Part shown: one piece after another, positions 1 through 8,243 of the stretch
Position numbering within the stretch: position 1 is the stretch's first letter
Layout of the letters: the number at the start of each line of letters is the position of its first letter
DNA from: Polyangium spumosum
Lineage (GTDB): Bacteria > Myxococcota_A > Polyangia > Polyangiales > Polyangiaceae
Assembly: GCF_009649845.1 (NCBI RefSeq)
Contig: NZ_WJIE01000013.1
Location: forward strand, 159,836-223,835
Length of the DNA: 64,000 bases
Reading direction: 5' to 3'
The notes under the pieces: generated by a model
What the model was told of the DNA's origin: nothing
The model's input: only the letters and a program-made list of their open reading frames with translations
Database searches by the model: none
Program-made: the position numbers and the translations under genes

Positions 1-372
1 ATGGACGACGGGACGATCGTGGTCGCCGCGAAGACCATCGACGGCCGCACGATCGATCCGTTCACCGGCAAGCCGCCGGAGTTCGACCTGACGAAGGCGC
101 AGAGCCTCCGCTACAACCAGATCTGGAGCGACTACTTCAACCGCATGCACCTGCCGGCGAACTCGGCCTATCGGGATGCGATGAAGGAGTTCCTCTACCG
201 CTACCCCGAGCGCACGGGCCGCCCCGAGGACACGATCGTCTCGGGGGAGGTGTACTGGGTGAAGGACTTGAACCCGCCCTTCGGCAAGAAGGAGTCGTAC
301 AAGCTGGAGAAGGACAAGCTCTTCTCCTTCGAAAACCCGGCCACGCGTGGGCAAGCGAGGTCGGGAGGCTGA
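1..372 (+). CDS. C-terminal part of a probable HTTM-domain (gamma-carboxylase-like) membrane protein, partial
   Basis: The reading frame is open from the first base and stops at 372, so this is the 3' end of a gene that begins outside the window; the ATG at base 1 is probably an internal Met. The 123 residues contain DPFTGKPPEFDL, NQIWSDYF, a Tyr/Arg-rich stretch and VYWVKDLNPPFGKKE, with no membrane segment. From memory this resembles the soluble C-terminal tail of HTTM (vitamin K-dependent carboxylase-like) proteins of myxobacteria, in which a membrane domain precedes such a tail. The upstream domain cannot be seen, so the family call is an inference from the tail alone. Confidence 0.5.
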   Translation: MDDGTIVVAAKTIDGRTIDPFTGKPPEFDLTKAQSLRYNQIWSDYFNRMHLPANSAYRDAMKEFLYRYPERTGRPEDTIVSGEVYWVKDLNPPFGKKESYKLEKDKLFSFENPATRGQARSGG

Positions 373-400
373 CGGGGCCGATCAAAACGAAACTTTCGTC

Positions 401-438
401 TTGACTCGCGGGCCTCGATCAGTAGAGTCCCGCGAGTC
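401..438 (+). promoter_or_regulatory. Probable promoter of tRNA-Ala with a 10-bp inverted repeat around it
   Basis: TTGACT at 401-406 and TAGAGT at 423-428 are separated by 16 nt and end 16 nt before the tRNA, a plausible sigma70-type promoter. GACTCGCGGG (403-412) and CCCGCGAGTC (429-438) are perfect inverted repeats that overlap the -35 box and abut the -10 box. The repeat could be an operator; no regulator is identifiable. Confidence 0.5.
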
Positions 439-444
439 GCTGAC

Positions 445-520
<76 letters not shown>

Positions 521-571
521 AGAAAACCCGCAGCGAGTGGCGAAGCAGCGAAGCTGCGAAGCCTCAAAAAG

Positions 572-607
572 AAGCGCCGTGTTCCCCACCTGGAACACGG
601 CGCTTTT
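572..607 (+). terminator. Rho-independent terminator after tRNA-Ala
   Basis: A perfect 14-bp stem, AAGCGCCGTGTTCC (572-585) and its complement (592-605), has a 6-nt loop and runs into a T-rich tail (604-613). It sits 51 nt after the tRNA CCA end. Confidence 0.9.
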
Positions 608-628
608 CGTTTTCCAGCCCCCTCGGTT

Positions 629-658
629 TTCCCGCGTGCGCCCTCGAAAACGCGGGAA
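629..658. repeat. 9-bp inverted repeat in the DUF4360 gene leader
   Basis: TTCCCGCGT (629-637) and ACGCGGGAA (650-658) form a 9-bp stem with a 12-nt loop. There is no T-tract after it on the plus strand. The rest of the 608-827 interval shows no recognisable element apart from the ribosome binding site of the next gene. Confidence 0.5.
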
Positions 659-827
659 TCGAAGCGCGCGGTTGGCGCCGTCCGAGGCTTGCGACGGACG
701 GCCTACCTCCACAGGTTCGCCATCGGACGGCACGGAGGAGGCGGTCTGGGCGGACCCCTGCGCCTTCGTCGTGCCCATGCACCGCCGCGGGGAGACCCGC
801 GAGCGATCGAACAAGGGGGGTATCATC

Positions 828-1463
828 ATGAAGAAGCTGCTCGTTGCGTTGGTCGCGGCTGGTTCGGCAGTCCTCGGCGTCTCGGAGCGCGCCGATGCAC
901 AGCCCTACGACCTCGTCGAGCCGCCGGACGGGGTCGAGATTCGCGGCCTCGTCTACAACGGGACCGGTTGCCCGCAGAACTCGGTCGCCGGCACGCTCTC
1001 CGAGGACCGGAAGGCGCTGGAGCTCATCTTCGGGGCCTTCACGGCCGAGGCGAGCCCGCTGAACTTGCCGAGCGAAGCGCGCAAGTTCTGTCAGCTCACC
1101 GTCGACCTGGCTTTCCCGCAGGGCTACAGCTTCTCCCTCGTCTCGGCCGACTACCGCGGCTTCGCCGATCTCGAGGAGAAGATCGTCGGGACCCAGACCT
1201 CGACGTACTACTTCACGGGCGGCTTCGGGCGGAGCTTCCGCACGCGGATCGTCGGTCCCTTCTCGGAGAACTACTTCCGCCGCGACAACCTCACCCTCGA
1301 GGCGGCGGTGTGGTCGCCGTGCGGCGCGATGCGCCCGCTCAACATCAGCACGCAGGCGGCCGTCTCGACGCTCGCGAACCGCAGCGGCGCGGGCCTGATG
1401 ACGGTCGACTCGCTCAGCCTCGTCGTGCGCCACACGTACAACATCATCTGGCGCAAGTGCTGA
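828..1463 (+). CDS. DUF4360-type secreted protein
   Basis: A 211-residue protein. The start at 828 is chosen because an A+G-rich ribosome binding site (AAGGGGGG, 813-820) lies 7 nt upstream and translation then begins with a typical signal peptide: MKK, a hydrophobic core to about residue 18, and an Ala-x-Ala-like site near ERADAQ. The mature part has the GTGCP motif near residues 45-49, a central FCQLTVDL segment and paired cysteines, as in DUF4360 proteins. DUF4360 members are small exported proteins of fungi and bacteria whose biochemical role is not known. It is monocistronic, with a terminator immediately after its stop. The frame is open upstream to 537, but the upstream part is low-complexity and lacks a ribosome binding site. 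Confidence 0.8.
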   Translation: MKKLLVALVAAGSAVLGVSERADAQPYDLVEPPDGVEIRGLVYNGTGCPQNSVAGTLSEDRKALELIFGAFTAEASPLNLPSEARKFCQLTVDLAFPQGYSFSLVSADYRGFADLEEKIVGTQTSTYYFTGGFGRSFRTRIVGPFSENYFRRDNLTLEAAVWSPCGAMRPLNISTQAAVSTLANRSGAGLMTVDSLSLVVRHTYNIIWRKC

Positions 1464-1482
1464 CGCGCTCCGCGTGAGCCGC

Positions 1483-1514
1483 GGGCCCCCGGGCGTTTGT
1501 CCGGGGGCCCTTTT
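1483..1514. terminator. Hairpin terminator between convergent genes
   Basis: GGGCCCCCGG (1483-1492) pairs with CCGGGGGCCC (1501-1510) around an 8-nt loop and is followed by TTTTG on the plus strand. It terminates the DUF4360 gene and lies just 3' of the convergent phosphatase gene. Confidence 0.88.
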
Positions 1515-1517
1515 GTT

Positions 1518-2141
1518 TCAGGTCAAAAGACCTTCGAGGTGGCTCTTGTCGTTGATGCACAGGATCCGCACCACGCCCTCGTGGCGCTCGACGCGCTGGA
1601 CCGAGCAGTTGTCCACGCGGAAGACGACCGGCGGCGCCTCGGCCGGCAAGCCGAGCAGGTGGTAGAGGAGCTGGTTGATCGCCACGCCGTGGCTCACGAG
1701 CACGATCCGACCCTCGGCGCGCGCGGCGAGCAGGGCGTCGACGAAGCCGGCGATCCGGGCGCGGCAGTCGGCGTTCGACTCGCCGCCCGGCGGGCGGAAG
1801 AGCGGGTCGCGCGCGCGGAGCGCTCGCCACACGTCGGGGTGGCGCTCCTCGATGTCGGCGAACGAGGTGCCCGTCAACTCGCCGAAGTTCCGCTCCCTGA
1901 GCGCCGGGTCCGCGACGAGCGGGACGCCCGTCTGCGTGACGATGGGGGCCGCGGTCTCGAGGGCGCGGGGCAGGTCGCTCGCGAAGATCGCGGAGACGGG
2001 CTTCTCCGCGATCCGCCGCGCCACGGCCTCGGCCTCGCGGCGCCCGCGCTCGGTGAGCGGCGAGGGCCCGTGACCCGTGAAGACCCGATCCCGGTTCCCC
2101 TCCGACTGACCATGGCGAACGATGACGAGCTCGATGGACAT
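1518..2141 (-). CDS. Histidine phosphatase (phosphoglycerate mutase-like) family protein
   Basis: A 207-residue single-domain protein of the two-histidine phosphatase superfamily. The phosphate pocket is visible: R9-H10-G11 near the N-terminus (H10 forms the phosphohistidine), R59 in SDLPRA, the acidic ERNFGELTG segment near 83-91, and the second histidine H151 in LVSHG. The length fits cofactor-dependent phosphoglycerate mutase-like phosphatases such as CobC/GpmB relatives. Substrate cannot be told from sequence: glycolytic mutase is unlikely because the protein is short, and a small-molecule phosphatase is more probable. It is transcribed alone, converging on the DUF4360 gene. An A+G-rich tract (GGAAGAAG) lies just before the start. 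Confidence 0.88.
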   Translation of the reverse strand: MSIELVIVRHGQSEGNRDRVFTGHGPSPLTERGRREAEAVARRIAEKPVSAIFASDLPRALETAAPIVTQTGVPLVADPALRERNFGELTGTSFADIEERHPDVWRALRARDPLFRPPGGESNADCRARIAGFVDALLAARAEGRIVLVSHGVAINQLLYHLLGLPAEAPPVVFRVDNCSVQRVERHEGVVRILCINDKSHLEGLLT

Positions 2142-2162
2142 GCTTCTTCCAGAACCGCTAGC

Positions 2163-3317
2163 TCACTTGCAGCAGAACGTCACCGCGCCTTCGGGCGTGA
2201 GCTCGCCGGTCGGCGCGCCGCCCGTCGGGGTGCACGAGCCGCTCGGCATGGCCGGGATCGCCTCGATGGACCACGAGCTCGCGTCGAGCAGCGTCGAGAC
2301 GTTGCGGCAGGTGTCGTTGTTGATGTCGATCGGGTTCGCGTTGCCGCCCAGCATGCAACTGTCGGCGTCGTAGAAGCGGTAGGCCCCGCCCGCGCACGTC
2401 GCGGCGGACTCGCACGCGCACGCGCTGCACCCGCGCGTGTCCGCCGCGCTCTTGTAGCTCACGATCTGCGTGAACCCGTCGGGGCAGGCTTGTTCGCCCT
2501 CCTGACGCAGGCAGAGGCTCTCGGCGGCGGCGGGCTTCGGCGCGCACTTCGCGCCTGCGCCGCAGCCGCCGCTCGAGCTCTTCACGTCGCACGCGAGGAC
2601 GTGACCGCCGAAGGGCTCCTGGTTGGGGAAGTCGCTCACGGACGGCGCGCAGCTCCCGGGCGCGGTCAGGGTCGCCTCGCCGGAGAGCCGGCAGGAGAGC
2701 GTGAACGCGAAGTTGAGCAGGTCCGTCGGTTTGGCGCAGGTGGCGTTCTGGAACGGGCCCGACCAGTCGTCGCCGCCGCCGAAGCAGCCGGTGGAGTTCG
2801 GGTGGCACGTGAGCCCCGGCGTCGAGCACGCCGCGCCCTGGAGATCACCACACGTGCACGCCGTGCACGCGGCTGCGCCCGCGGGATCCGTGTGGAGCTC
2901 CTCGGGCGTCGCGTCGCCGCAGCCCGCGGGCGGCGCGTCGCCCTCCGTGGTCCACGCGAGCGACCAGCCCTCCGGCGCCTCCACGCACGAAAAACCTTCC
3001 GTGCAGTCGGCGTCGGCGCAGTCGGCGTCGCCGTCGCCGTCGTTGTCCGCGCCGTCGAGGCAGTCCTCCCCTCCGGTCATCCCGGCGCCCGAGCCGCCTT
3101 GCCCGCCGCCTTGCCCTCCCGCGCCCCCGGACCCGCCGGGCCCCGCGCTCGGCGTGTTCCCGGCTCCGGCGCTCCCGCCGGTCTGGAACACGCCTGTCGT
3201 GTCGGTGCCGCATGCGAAGAGCGACGCGCCGAGGAGGGTGAACGTGCCGCCCCAGAGGGCAGCGGAGGCGCCGAGGGAGAGACGCAATGTGCGACGAGGC
3301 CGAACGCGGGTAGACAT
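2163..3317 (-). CDS. Cys-rich lipoprotein with Gly-rich linker, function unknown
   Basis: A 384-residue protein. An Arg-rich N-terminus and hydrophobic segment end in a lipobox-like LFAC around residue 36, so it is probably a lipoprotein. Next comes a Gly/Ala/Ser-rich linker (about 45-80), then DGADNDGDGDADCADADC, a calcium-loop-like Asp repeat common in myxobacterial surface proteins, and a long region with many paired cysteines, suggesting a disulfide-stabilised extracellular domain. The final residues are FCCK. A GGGAGC ribosome binding site precedes the start. It lies 21 bp downstream of nothing on its own strand and just upstream (5') of the phosphatase gene, so the two may be co-transcribed. 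I do not recognise a catalytic domain. Confidence 0.75.
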   Translation of the reverse strand: MSTRVRPRRTLRLSLGASAALWGGTFTLLGASLFACGTDTTGVFQTGGSAGAGNTPSAGPGGSGGAGGQGGGQGGSGAGMTGGEDCLDGADNDGDGDADCADADCTEGFSCVEAPEGWSLAWTTEGDAPPAGCGDATPEELHTDPAGAAACTACTCGDLQGAACSTPGLTCHPNSTGCFGGGDDWSGPFQNATCAKPTDLLNFAFTLSCRLSGEATLTAPGSCAPSVSDFPNQEPFGGHVLACDVKSSSGGCGAGAKCAPKPAAAESLCLRQEGEQACPDGFTQIVSYKSAADTRGCSACACESAATCAGGAYRFYDADSCMLGGNANPIDINNDTCRNVSTLLDASSWSIEAIPAMPSGSCTPTGGAPTGELTPEGAVTFCCK

Positions 3318-3474
3318 GGAAAGCTCCCTGTTTTCAAGGAATGTGAGGGCACGAGAGATATCGCGAAACGTACGATTCGAGAAGGATCGTCGCGCCCCCT
3401 ACTGCTTTCGTTGCGTGGCGGGGGCGAGTGCCCTTAGCATCGCGCGCGTTTCGAACTGCCCCTCGAGTTTTGCG

Positions 3475-4035
3475 ATGTCGATGGCCCTCTCTGCTGTCCC
3501 GCGTGCCTCCCTCGTCCAGCTCGTGCCGCCTCGCGCGGCGCACGCGCAGCTCTGGTACGGCTGGCGGAGCGAGGCGCACGCCCAGCGTTACATGCCGATC
3601 GAGCCCTGGTCGGTCGAGGCGCTGCGCCGGCGGCTCGTCGCGTCGACGCCGGACCTCTCCGATCCGGAGAAGCAAGAGCACCGCTGGATCGTGCAGTGGC
3701 AGGACGAGTGCGTGGGGATCGTGTCGATCCTGCGGCCGAGTTTTCGCCTCGGCCACGCGGAGATCTCGTACCACGTCGCGCAGGCCTACCATCGCCGGGG
3801 CATCGCGACGCAGGCGGTGGCGGCGCTCGTCGATCGTGTCTTCGAGCAGACGGACCTCGCGCGGCTCTTCGCGTACATCAGCGAGCCGAACCGCGCCTCG
3901 CGTAGGCTCGCCGAGAAGCTCGGCTTCGTGCACGAGGGCACGCTGCGCGAGCACTTCATGATCCACGGCCGCCGCGTGGATCAGTGTGTCTACGGCCTGC
4001 TCCGGCGCGAGTGGGCGTCGCCGCGCAAGCGCTAG
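3475..4035 (+). CDS. GNAT-family N-acetyltransferase (RimJ/RimL-like)
   Basis: A 186-residue protein with the GNAT fold signature: an N-terminal substrate region (WYGWRSEAHAQRYMP), a central strand HAEISYHVAQAYHRRGIATQ that contains the acetyl-CoA pyrophosphate loop (HRRGIAT, about residues 119-125), and the C-terminal EPNRASRRLAEKLGFVHEGTLRE typical of RimJ/RimL-type enzymes. These transfer acetyl groups from acetyl-CoA to protein N-termini or small amines; the acceptor here is unknown. Two Met codons (3475 and 3481) are possible starts. It is divergent from the Cys-rich lipoprotein gene and converges on the acyltransferase gene with one base between the stops. Confidence 0.85.
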   Translation: MSMALSAVPRASLVQLVPPRAAHAQLWYGWRSEAHAQRYMPIEPWSVEALRRRLVASTPDLSDPEKQEHRWIVQWQDECVGIVSILRPSFRLGHAEISYHVAQAYHRRGIATQAVAALVDRVFEQTDLARLFAYISEPNRASRRLAEKLGFVHEGTLREHFMIHGRRVDQCVYGLLRREWASPRKR

Positions 4036-4036
4036 A

Positions 4037-4915
4037 TCAGCCGAGGACGGGGAACTTGCGCTCGCCGTAGAGCTCGCCGAGGCGCTTGCGCATGCGGCCG
4101 ACGACGAGTTCGAAGCCGGCCTGGACGATCTCCGGGTCCTTGGCGTGGTGGGGGCCGAGGTCCATCCCGAGCGCTTCGGAGAGGTGGATCGGGGGCAGGA
4201 CCTCGGTCGTGATCTTGGCGGGCAGCGGGACGTGCGGCAAAAACGGCAGCGCCCAGACGCCCCACGGCAGCCCGCAGAGCAGCGGCCAGACGTCGGCCGA
4301 GCGCACGATCTTCGGGATGCCGAGCATCTTGGCGAGGTCGTGGCCACCCGAGAGGACGACGACGGTCTCGTGTGAGCCCGCGGAGACGACGGGCGTGATG
4401 GGCAAACCCCAGCGGATCGCCTGCGCGATGAAGCCCTTGCGGCCGCCGAGGTCGATATTGGCGCGGTGCCAGAACGGCCGGAACGACTCGCGCGCGGCGC
4501 CGGGGAAGATCAGGACGGATTGCCCGCGCTCGAGCACCGCGTCCATCGCATTCCGGTCGGCGCGGAGCAGCCCCGAATCCGCGAGCAGGCGTGAGAACGG
4601 GTCCCACAGGCTGTGCAGGAGGTCGTGGGTGAGGACGTAGAGGGGACGGTCGAACCCGAAATGGTCGTACCAGTGGACCCCGAGGCAAAGGCCATTGACG
4701 GGCAAGACGCCGCCGTCGTGGTGGGTGACGATGATCGTCTGGGACGACGGGATGTGCTCGGCGCCGCGGATCTCGCTCCGGAAATACGATTTCACGAGCC
4801 GCGAGATGATGCGGTGCGAGCGCCTCACGACGTCGGTCCGGATCTCGGGGACGGTGTGTCCGTATTTTCGTGAAGTATTGGGCGCGCTCGAATGCTGCGC
4901 GACTTCGGATTTCAT
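4037..4915 (-). CDS. Lysophospholipid/diacylglycerol acyltransferase-like protein
   Basis: A 292-residue protein related to the PlsC/DGAT acyltransferase superfamily. The catalytic region reads THHDGGVLPVNG (H65/H66) where relatives have NHSGG, and the second conserved block is FPGAARESFRP followed by GRKGFIAQAIRWGLPITPV, matching the FPGG and substrate-arm motifs. The usual H-X4-D is altered to HHDGG, as in the diacylglycerol acyltransferase-like branch. It probably transfers an acyl chain to a lysolipid or glycerolipid at the inner membrane. Its ATG overlaps the TGA of the upstream hydrolase gene in an ATGA, so the two are translationally coupled and probably act on related lipid substrates. 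Confidence 0.8.
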   Translation of the reverse strand: MKSEVAQHSSAPNTSRKYGHTVPEIRTDVVRRSHRIISRLVKSYFRSEIRGAEHIPSSQTIIVTHHDGGVLPVNGLCLGVHWYDHFGFDRPLYVLTHDLLHSLWDPFSRLLADSGLLRADRNAMDAVLERGQSVLIFPGAARESFRPFWHRANIDLGGRKGFIAQAIRWGLPITPVVSAGSHETVVVLSGGHDLAKMLGIPKIVRSADVWPLLCGLPWGVWALPFLPHVPLPAKITTEVLPPIHLSEALGMDLGPHHAKDPEIVQAGFELVVGRMRKRLGELYGERKFPVLG

Positions 4916-5886
4916 GCGGGGATCGTCCTGGTCACCTCGGGCGCGCTCACGGAAGAACCGAAAAAGCCGTCGAGCGTCCGTACGACCTCGTCCGGACACT
5001 CGATCATGGGCAGGTGGCCGCACCCAGGAATTACCTTCATTATAACCCTGGGTAGCTTGGCTGCCACCTCCGCCGCGCTCTCCTGCGGAATCAAGCGGTC
5101 CTTTTCGCCCCAGACGACGAGGACGGGCATGGCGAACCGGTGCGCGTTCTCCAGGATGGTCGGCGCCACCAGGTCCTTCGCGAGGTCGTGGAACACCTTC
5201 GCCATTTCGTCGATGGTGGGGTGGATGGGCCTGTCGAGCTGGTCTTTCACGAATTTCCGGGTATACGCGTTCCGCGCGACGAACACGCGGTCGAGCATCG
5301 GCATGGCCAGCCGGTCGAGCGTCCGGGCGAGGACCCAGGGCTGAAGGAGCGTCTCGGCGAGCCACGGGGTCCCGGGCGGGTACCTGCGCATCCCCGCCGC
5401 GCCGATGAGCACGAGGCGCTCGACCCGCTCCGGCGCCTCGAGCGCCGCCCGCGCCACGACCTGCCCCCCGGCCGAGTGCCCGACGAGCGTCGCGGAGCGC
5501 ATCCCGCGCTCGTCCATCCATTCCAGGAGCGTGTCGGCGTACCCCGCGATCGTGTTTCTCGTCCGCGGTTTGTACGAGAGCCCGCAGCCCGGCAGATCGA
5601 GCCCCGCGAGGCGAAATCGACCAGCGAGGGGCGACAAGACATGCTCGAAGTGCGTGAAATCACCCACGAGTCCGTGGACGAACACCACGCTTTCCCCCTC
5701 CCCGGCGTCAAAGTAAGCGACGCTCCCACGCCGGAGCGCGGCATGGCGCGTAGGGAATGGAAATGACTGCGAACGCCCCTGACCCTGGCCACCGGATACG
5801 ATCACGCGCCCGAGGGTACTGACGGGGCGGGCGGCGTCGAGCGAAACCAACCACGCGCCGAACCCGCGAAATATTGGCCACATCAC
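4912..5886 (-). CDS. Alpha/beta-hydrolase
   Basis: A 324-residue alpha/beta-hydrolase fold protein. The oxyanion region is VVFVHGLVG (about 67-75), the nucleophile elbow is GHSAGG (136-141, S138), the acid is in VVWGEKDRLIP (about 252-262) and the catalytic His is in PGCGHLPMIE. A lid domain lies between about 165 and 240. An N-terminal hydrophobic stretch could bind membrane. Substrates of this family are esters, lipids or related compounds. Coupling by a 4-bp overlap to an acyltransferase suggests lipid turnover: one enzyme removes an acyl group, the other adds one. Start is GTG at 5886 or ATG at 5883, with no clear ribosome binding site at either. Confidence 0.87.
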   Translation of the reverse strand: MMWPIFRGFGAWLVSLDAARPVSTLGRVIVSGGQGQGRSQSFPFPTRHAALRRGSVAYFDAGEGESVVFVHGLVGDFTHFEHVLSPLAGRFRLAGLDLPGCGLSYKPRTRNTIAGYADTLLEWMDERGMRSATLVGHSAGGQVVARAALEAPERVERLVLIGAAGMRRYPPGTPWLAETLLQPWVLARTLDRLAMPMLDRVFVARNAYTRKFVKDQLDRPIHPTIDEMAKVFHDLAKDLVAPTILENAHRFAMPVLVVWGEKDRLIPQESAAEVAAKLPRVIMKVIPGCGHLPMIECPDEVVRTLDGFFGSSVSAPEVTRTIPA

Positions 5887-6004
5887 GAAACCACGCGAAG
5901 GGCTGCTTTTTCACGTGGTGCTTCGTCGGGGCTCGACGTCGCGCCGGTATGGAAGTACATACGCCGCTCGCTCGGCCTCGATATCCGGGGCTGGAACGGG
6001 CAAG

Positions 6005-6571
6005 ATGACACCTCCTCGAAATCGGCGAAGGTCGGCCTCTCCTCGGGTGGATTCCGAAAACCACGGCGAGGCGGGCTTCGTGCTCGCAAGCCGCGACGCG
6101 CAGGTCGATTGGGTCTTCGAGATCCTCTTCGGCAGAGGCGCGCTCGACAGGGACGACGCCGTCGGGCAAGCGCTCGACGCGCTCGTCCTGCTCGGGCTCG
6201 TCGACGAGGAGGACGAAGCGAAGAAGGCCAAAGCGCGCGTCGCCGTCGAGCGCGCGATCGACAACGGCATGCGCGATGGCCGCTTCGATCGGCCGAAGCG
6301 CGGCCAGATCCGCGCCATTCGTTCGGACGCGAAGGATTATTCGTCCGAGGATTGGACGCTCTGCCTGATGAACGCGCTCGACCGCGAGCCGACCGACCGG
6401 GACGCGGCGCTGCGCTTCGCCGCCTACTGGGCTGCGTCGAACACGGGTCTCGCCTTTGTGCGTTTGCAGCGCGGCGGCTCGATCCTGACGGGCCTCGACG
6501 GCGCGCTCGAGTCGGCCCTCCAGCGGGGCCGCTTCCTCGACGTCGGCGGCGGCTGCATCCGCAAGGTCTGA
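6005..6571 (+). CDS. Hypothetical protein
   Basis: A 188-residue soluble protein of unknown family. It has a basic N-terminus, then an acidic/helical body: a VFEILFGRGALDRDDAVGQAL segment, an acidic EEDEAKKAKARVAVERA helix and a RFAAYWAASNTGLAFVRLQRG segment. I see no catalytic motif, signal peptide or membrane span. The start at 6005 is preferred over one at 5915 because the upstream 30 residues are Arg/Ser-rich and atypical; neither has a strong ribosome binding site. It precedes a permease gene by 31 bp, but that gene appears to have its own -10 box, so co-transcription is uncertain. Confidence 0.6.
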   Translation: MTPPRNRRRSASPRVDSENHGEAGFVLASRDAQVDWVFEILFGRGALDRDDAVGQALDALVLLGLVDEEDEAKKAKARVAVERAIDNGMRDGRFDRPKRGQIRAIRSDAKDYSSEDWTLCLMNALDREPTDRDAALRFAAYWAASNTGLAFVRLQRGGSILTGLDGALESALQRGRFLDVGGGCIRKV

Positions 6572-6589
6572 CAACCGATCGCTTCGTGA

Positions 6590-6595
6590 TACGTT
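6590..6595 (+). promoter_or_regulatory. TANNNT box before the permease gene
   Basis: TACGTT ends 7 nt before the ATG at 6603; a weak TCTGAC (-35-like) lies 17 nt upstream. There is no Shine-Dalgarno in between, so initiation on a very short leader is likely. Confidence 0.5.
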
Positions 6596-6602
6596 CCGCG
6601 CC

Positions 6603-7547
6603 ATGTTCGGCCGGATCGGCGTCATCGCCCTGAACACGTACCGCGAGTCGGTGCGCGCGCGTATCCTGCTCGGGCTCGCGGCCGTCGCCTTCGCGGTCTC
6701 GCTCTACTCGCTCGTGGTCGGGGCCTTCACGCTGAAGAACGCGCCGCGCGTGGTGAGTGACCTCGGCGCGGCCTCGATCTCGATCTTCAGCCTGGCCGTG
6801 GCGATCATCATCGGCGCGACGTCGCTGCACCGTGAGCTCGAGCAGAAGACGCTCTTCCCCATCCTCGCGCGGCCGATCCGCAGGAGCGAGTACCTCGTCG
6901 GCAAGTACCTCGGCACGTTGCTCACGATCGCGGTCTTCGTGATGGCCGACGCGGGCCTCGTGCTCCTGCTCAGCGCGGCCCTCGGCGCGGGCGTGTCACC
7001 CCTGCGCATCTACAGCATGATCGCCCAGGCGATCGTCTGGCTCGTGCTGATGGGCGTCCTCGGCTGGCGTCTGCCCTCGATGCGCACCTACGGCGTGATC
7101 CCGTGGGCCCTCGGCATGCTCGTGCTCGGCGTCGTGCTCTCGGACGTCGCGCCCGACGAGCGACGCGTGGTGCTCGCGTCGAGCCTGCTCACGATGCTGG
7201 AGATCGCGATCGTCGCGGCGGCCGCGACCCTGTTCTCGTCGTTCTCCACGCCGTTTTTGTCGGCGCTCATGACGCTCGGCGTGTGGGGCGTCGGGCGCCA
7301 TGCCGATAACCTCGCGCGCTTGCCGGTCAAATCGTTCGGACAGACGATTCACGACATCGGCGTCGCCCTTTCGAAGATCGTACCGAACCTGCAGATCTTC
7401 GTCCCGCCGCGCCCGCTCCTCGTCGGCGAGGCGATCGACGTGAAGCTCTCGTCGTACCTCGGGATGGCTTCGCTCACCTCGCTCGGCTGGTCGCTGGGCC
7501 TCCTGGCGGTGGCTGCGCTCGTCTTCAACGAGCGTGATTTCTTGTGA
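6603..7547 (+). CDS. ABC-2-type transporter permease
   Basis: A 314-residue integral membrane protein with about six hydrophobic segments (near 20-45, 60-85, 105-130, 140-165, 170-190, 200-225 and a last one near 290-310). The N-terminal layout, ALNTYRESVRARILLGL, and the REKTL-like REL EQKTLFPILARPIRRSEYLVGKY block match ABC-2 permeases of the NosY/GldF type, where the latter block is the coupling helix region. Such permeases work with a separate ATPase to export lipids, drugs or proteins. No ATPase gene is next to it, so the partner must be elsewhere or this is an orphan. The stop overlaps the GTG of the next gene by 4 bp. Confidence 0.8.
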   Translation: MFGRIGVIALNTYRESVRARILLGLAAVAFAVSLYSLVVGAFTLKNAPRVVSDLGAASISIFSLAVAIIIGATSLHRELEQKTLFPILARPIRRSEYLVGKYLGTLLTIAVFVMADAGLVLLLSAALGAGVSPLRIYSMIAQAIVWLVLMGVLGWRLPSMRTYGVIPWALGMLVLGVVLSDVAPDERRVVLASSLLTMLEIAIVAAAATLFSSFSTPFLSALMTLGVWGVGRHADNLARLPVKSFGQTIHDIGVALSKIVPNLQIFVPPRPLLVGEAIDVKLSSYLGMASLTSLGWSLGLLAVAALVFNERDFL

Positions 7548-8242
7548 GCGACGCGAAAGCTCCTCCCCCGATGTCCCCCGCGCGCGCGCGCCTCTTCACG
7601 CGCGCCCTGCGCGCGCTCGCGACCGTGGGCTTCGTCGGGCTCGTGCTCGGCGCGGTGACGGCGCGGGTCGTCTGGTCGGGCGAGTCGGAGATCGCGGAGA
7701 GCACGGCGGCGCTCGAGCGCGGCGATGCCTACGAGGCCACGGTGCGGGCGCGCAGGGCCGCGGGCTGGTACGCGCCGGGCGCGCCACACGTGCGGGTCGC
7801 GTACGAGCGGCTCGGGGCGATCGCGACGACCGCGGAGGGTCTCGGCGATCGGGACCTCGCGCTGCTCGCCTGGCGCGGCATCCGCACGGCGGCGCTCGAG
7901 ACGCGCTGGCTCGTCATTCCGCACGCGGAGGACCTCGACCGCGCGAACCTGGCCATCGCGCGTATCGAGGCGGCGGCGCCGCGGCCCCCGGGCACGCGGA
8001 CCGAGCCGCCGCAACGTATCGAGCAGCGGCAGCTCGCCGCGCTGCTCCGCGACGAGGCGCCTCGTACACACTGGGTCGTCCTCTTGCTCGTCTCGTTCGT
8101 CGCGTGGGCGGGCGGAGCGGCGTGGGCCGTGCGCCGCTCGAGCGACGCGCCGGGCGCCTTCGACGTCGCCCGCGCGCGCGCCGGTGTGCTCGTCGCGCTG
8201 CTCGGCGTGGCTCTCTGGGTGCTCGCGCTCTGGCGCGCTTGA
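7544..8242 (+). CDS. Membrane protein of unknown function coupled to the permease
   Basis: A 232-residue protein starting at GTG inside a GTGA overlap with the permease stop. It has an N-terminal membrane helix (about 22-45), a helical periplasmic-type region with repeated Ala/Arg residues resembling tetratricopeptide-like packing (EIAESTAALERGDAYEATVRARRAAG), and two C-terminal membrane helices (about 177-195 and 210-230). No enzymatic motif is visible. Translational coupling suggests it is an accessory subunit of the ABC permease, perhaps the extracytoplasmic part. It ends one base before the convergent lipoprotein gene. Confidence 0.65.
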   Translation: MSDAKAPPPMSPARARLFTRALRALATVGFVGLVLGAVTARVVWSGESEIAESTAALERGDAYEATVRARRAAGWYAPGAPHVRVAYERLGAIATTAEGLGDRDLALLAWRGIRTAALETRWLVIPHAEDLDRANLAIARIEAAAPRPPGTRTEPPQRIEQRQLAALLRDEAPRTHWVVLLLVSFVAWAGGAAWAVRRSSDAPGAFDVARARAGVLVALLGVALWVLALWRA

Positions 8243-8243
8243 T

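Noticed and set aside
4037..5521. A 494-residue minus-strand ORF including the acyltransferase
   Set aside because: The N-terminal 200 residues are in a frame that overlaps the hydrolase and are Arg/Gly/Pro-rich; the ATGA overlap at 4912-4915 shows the real start at 4915.
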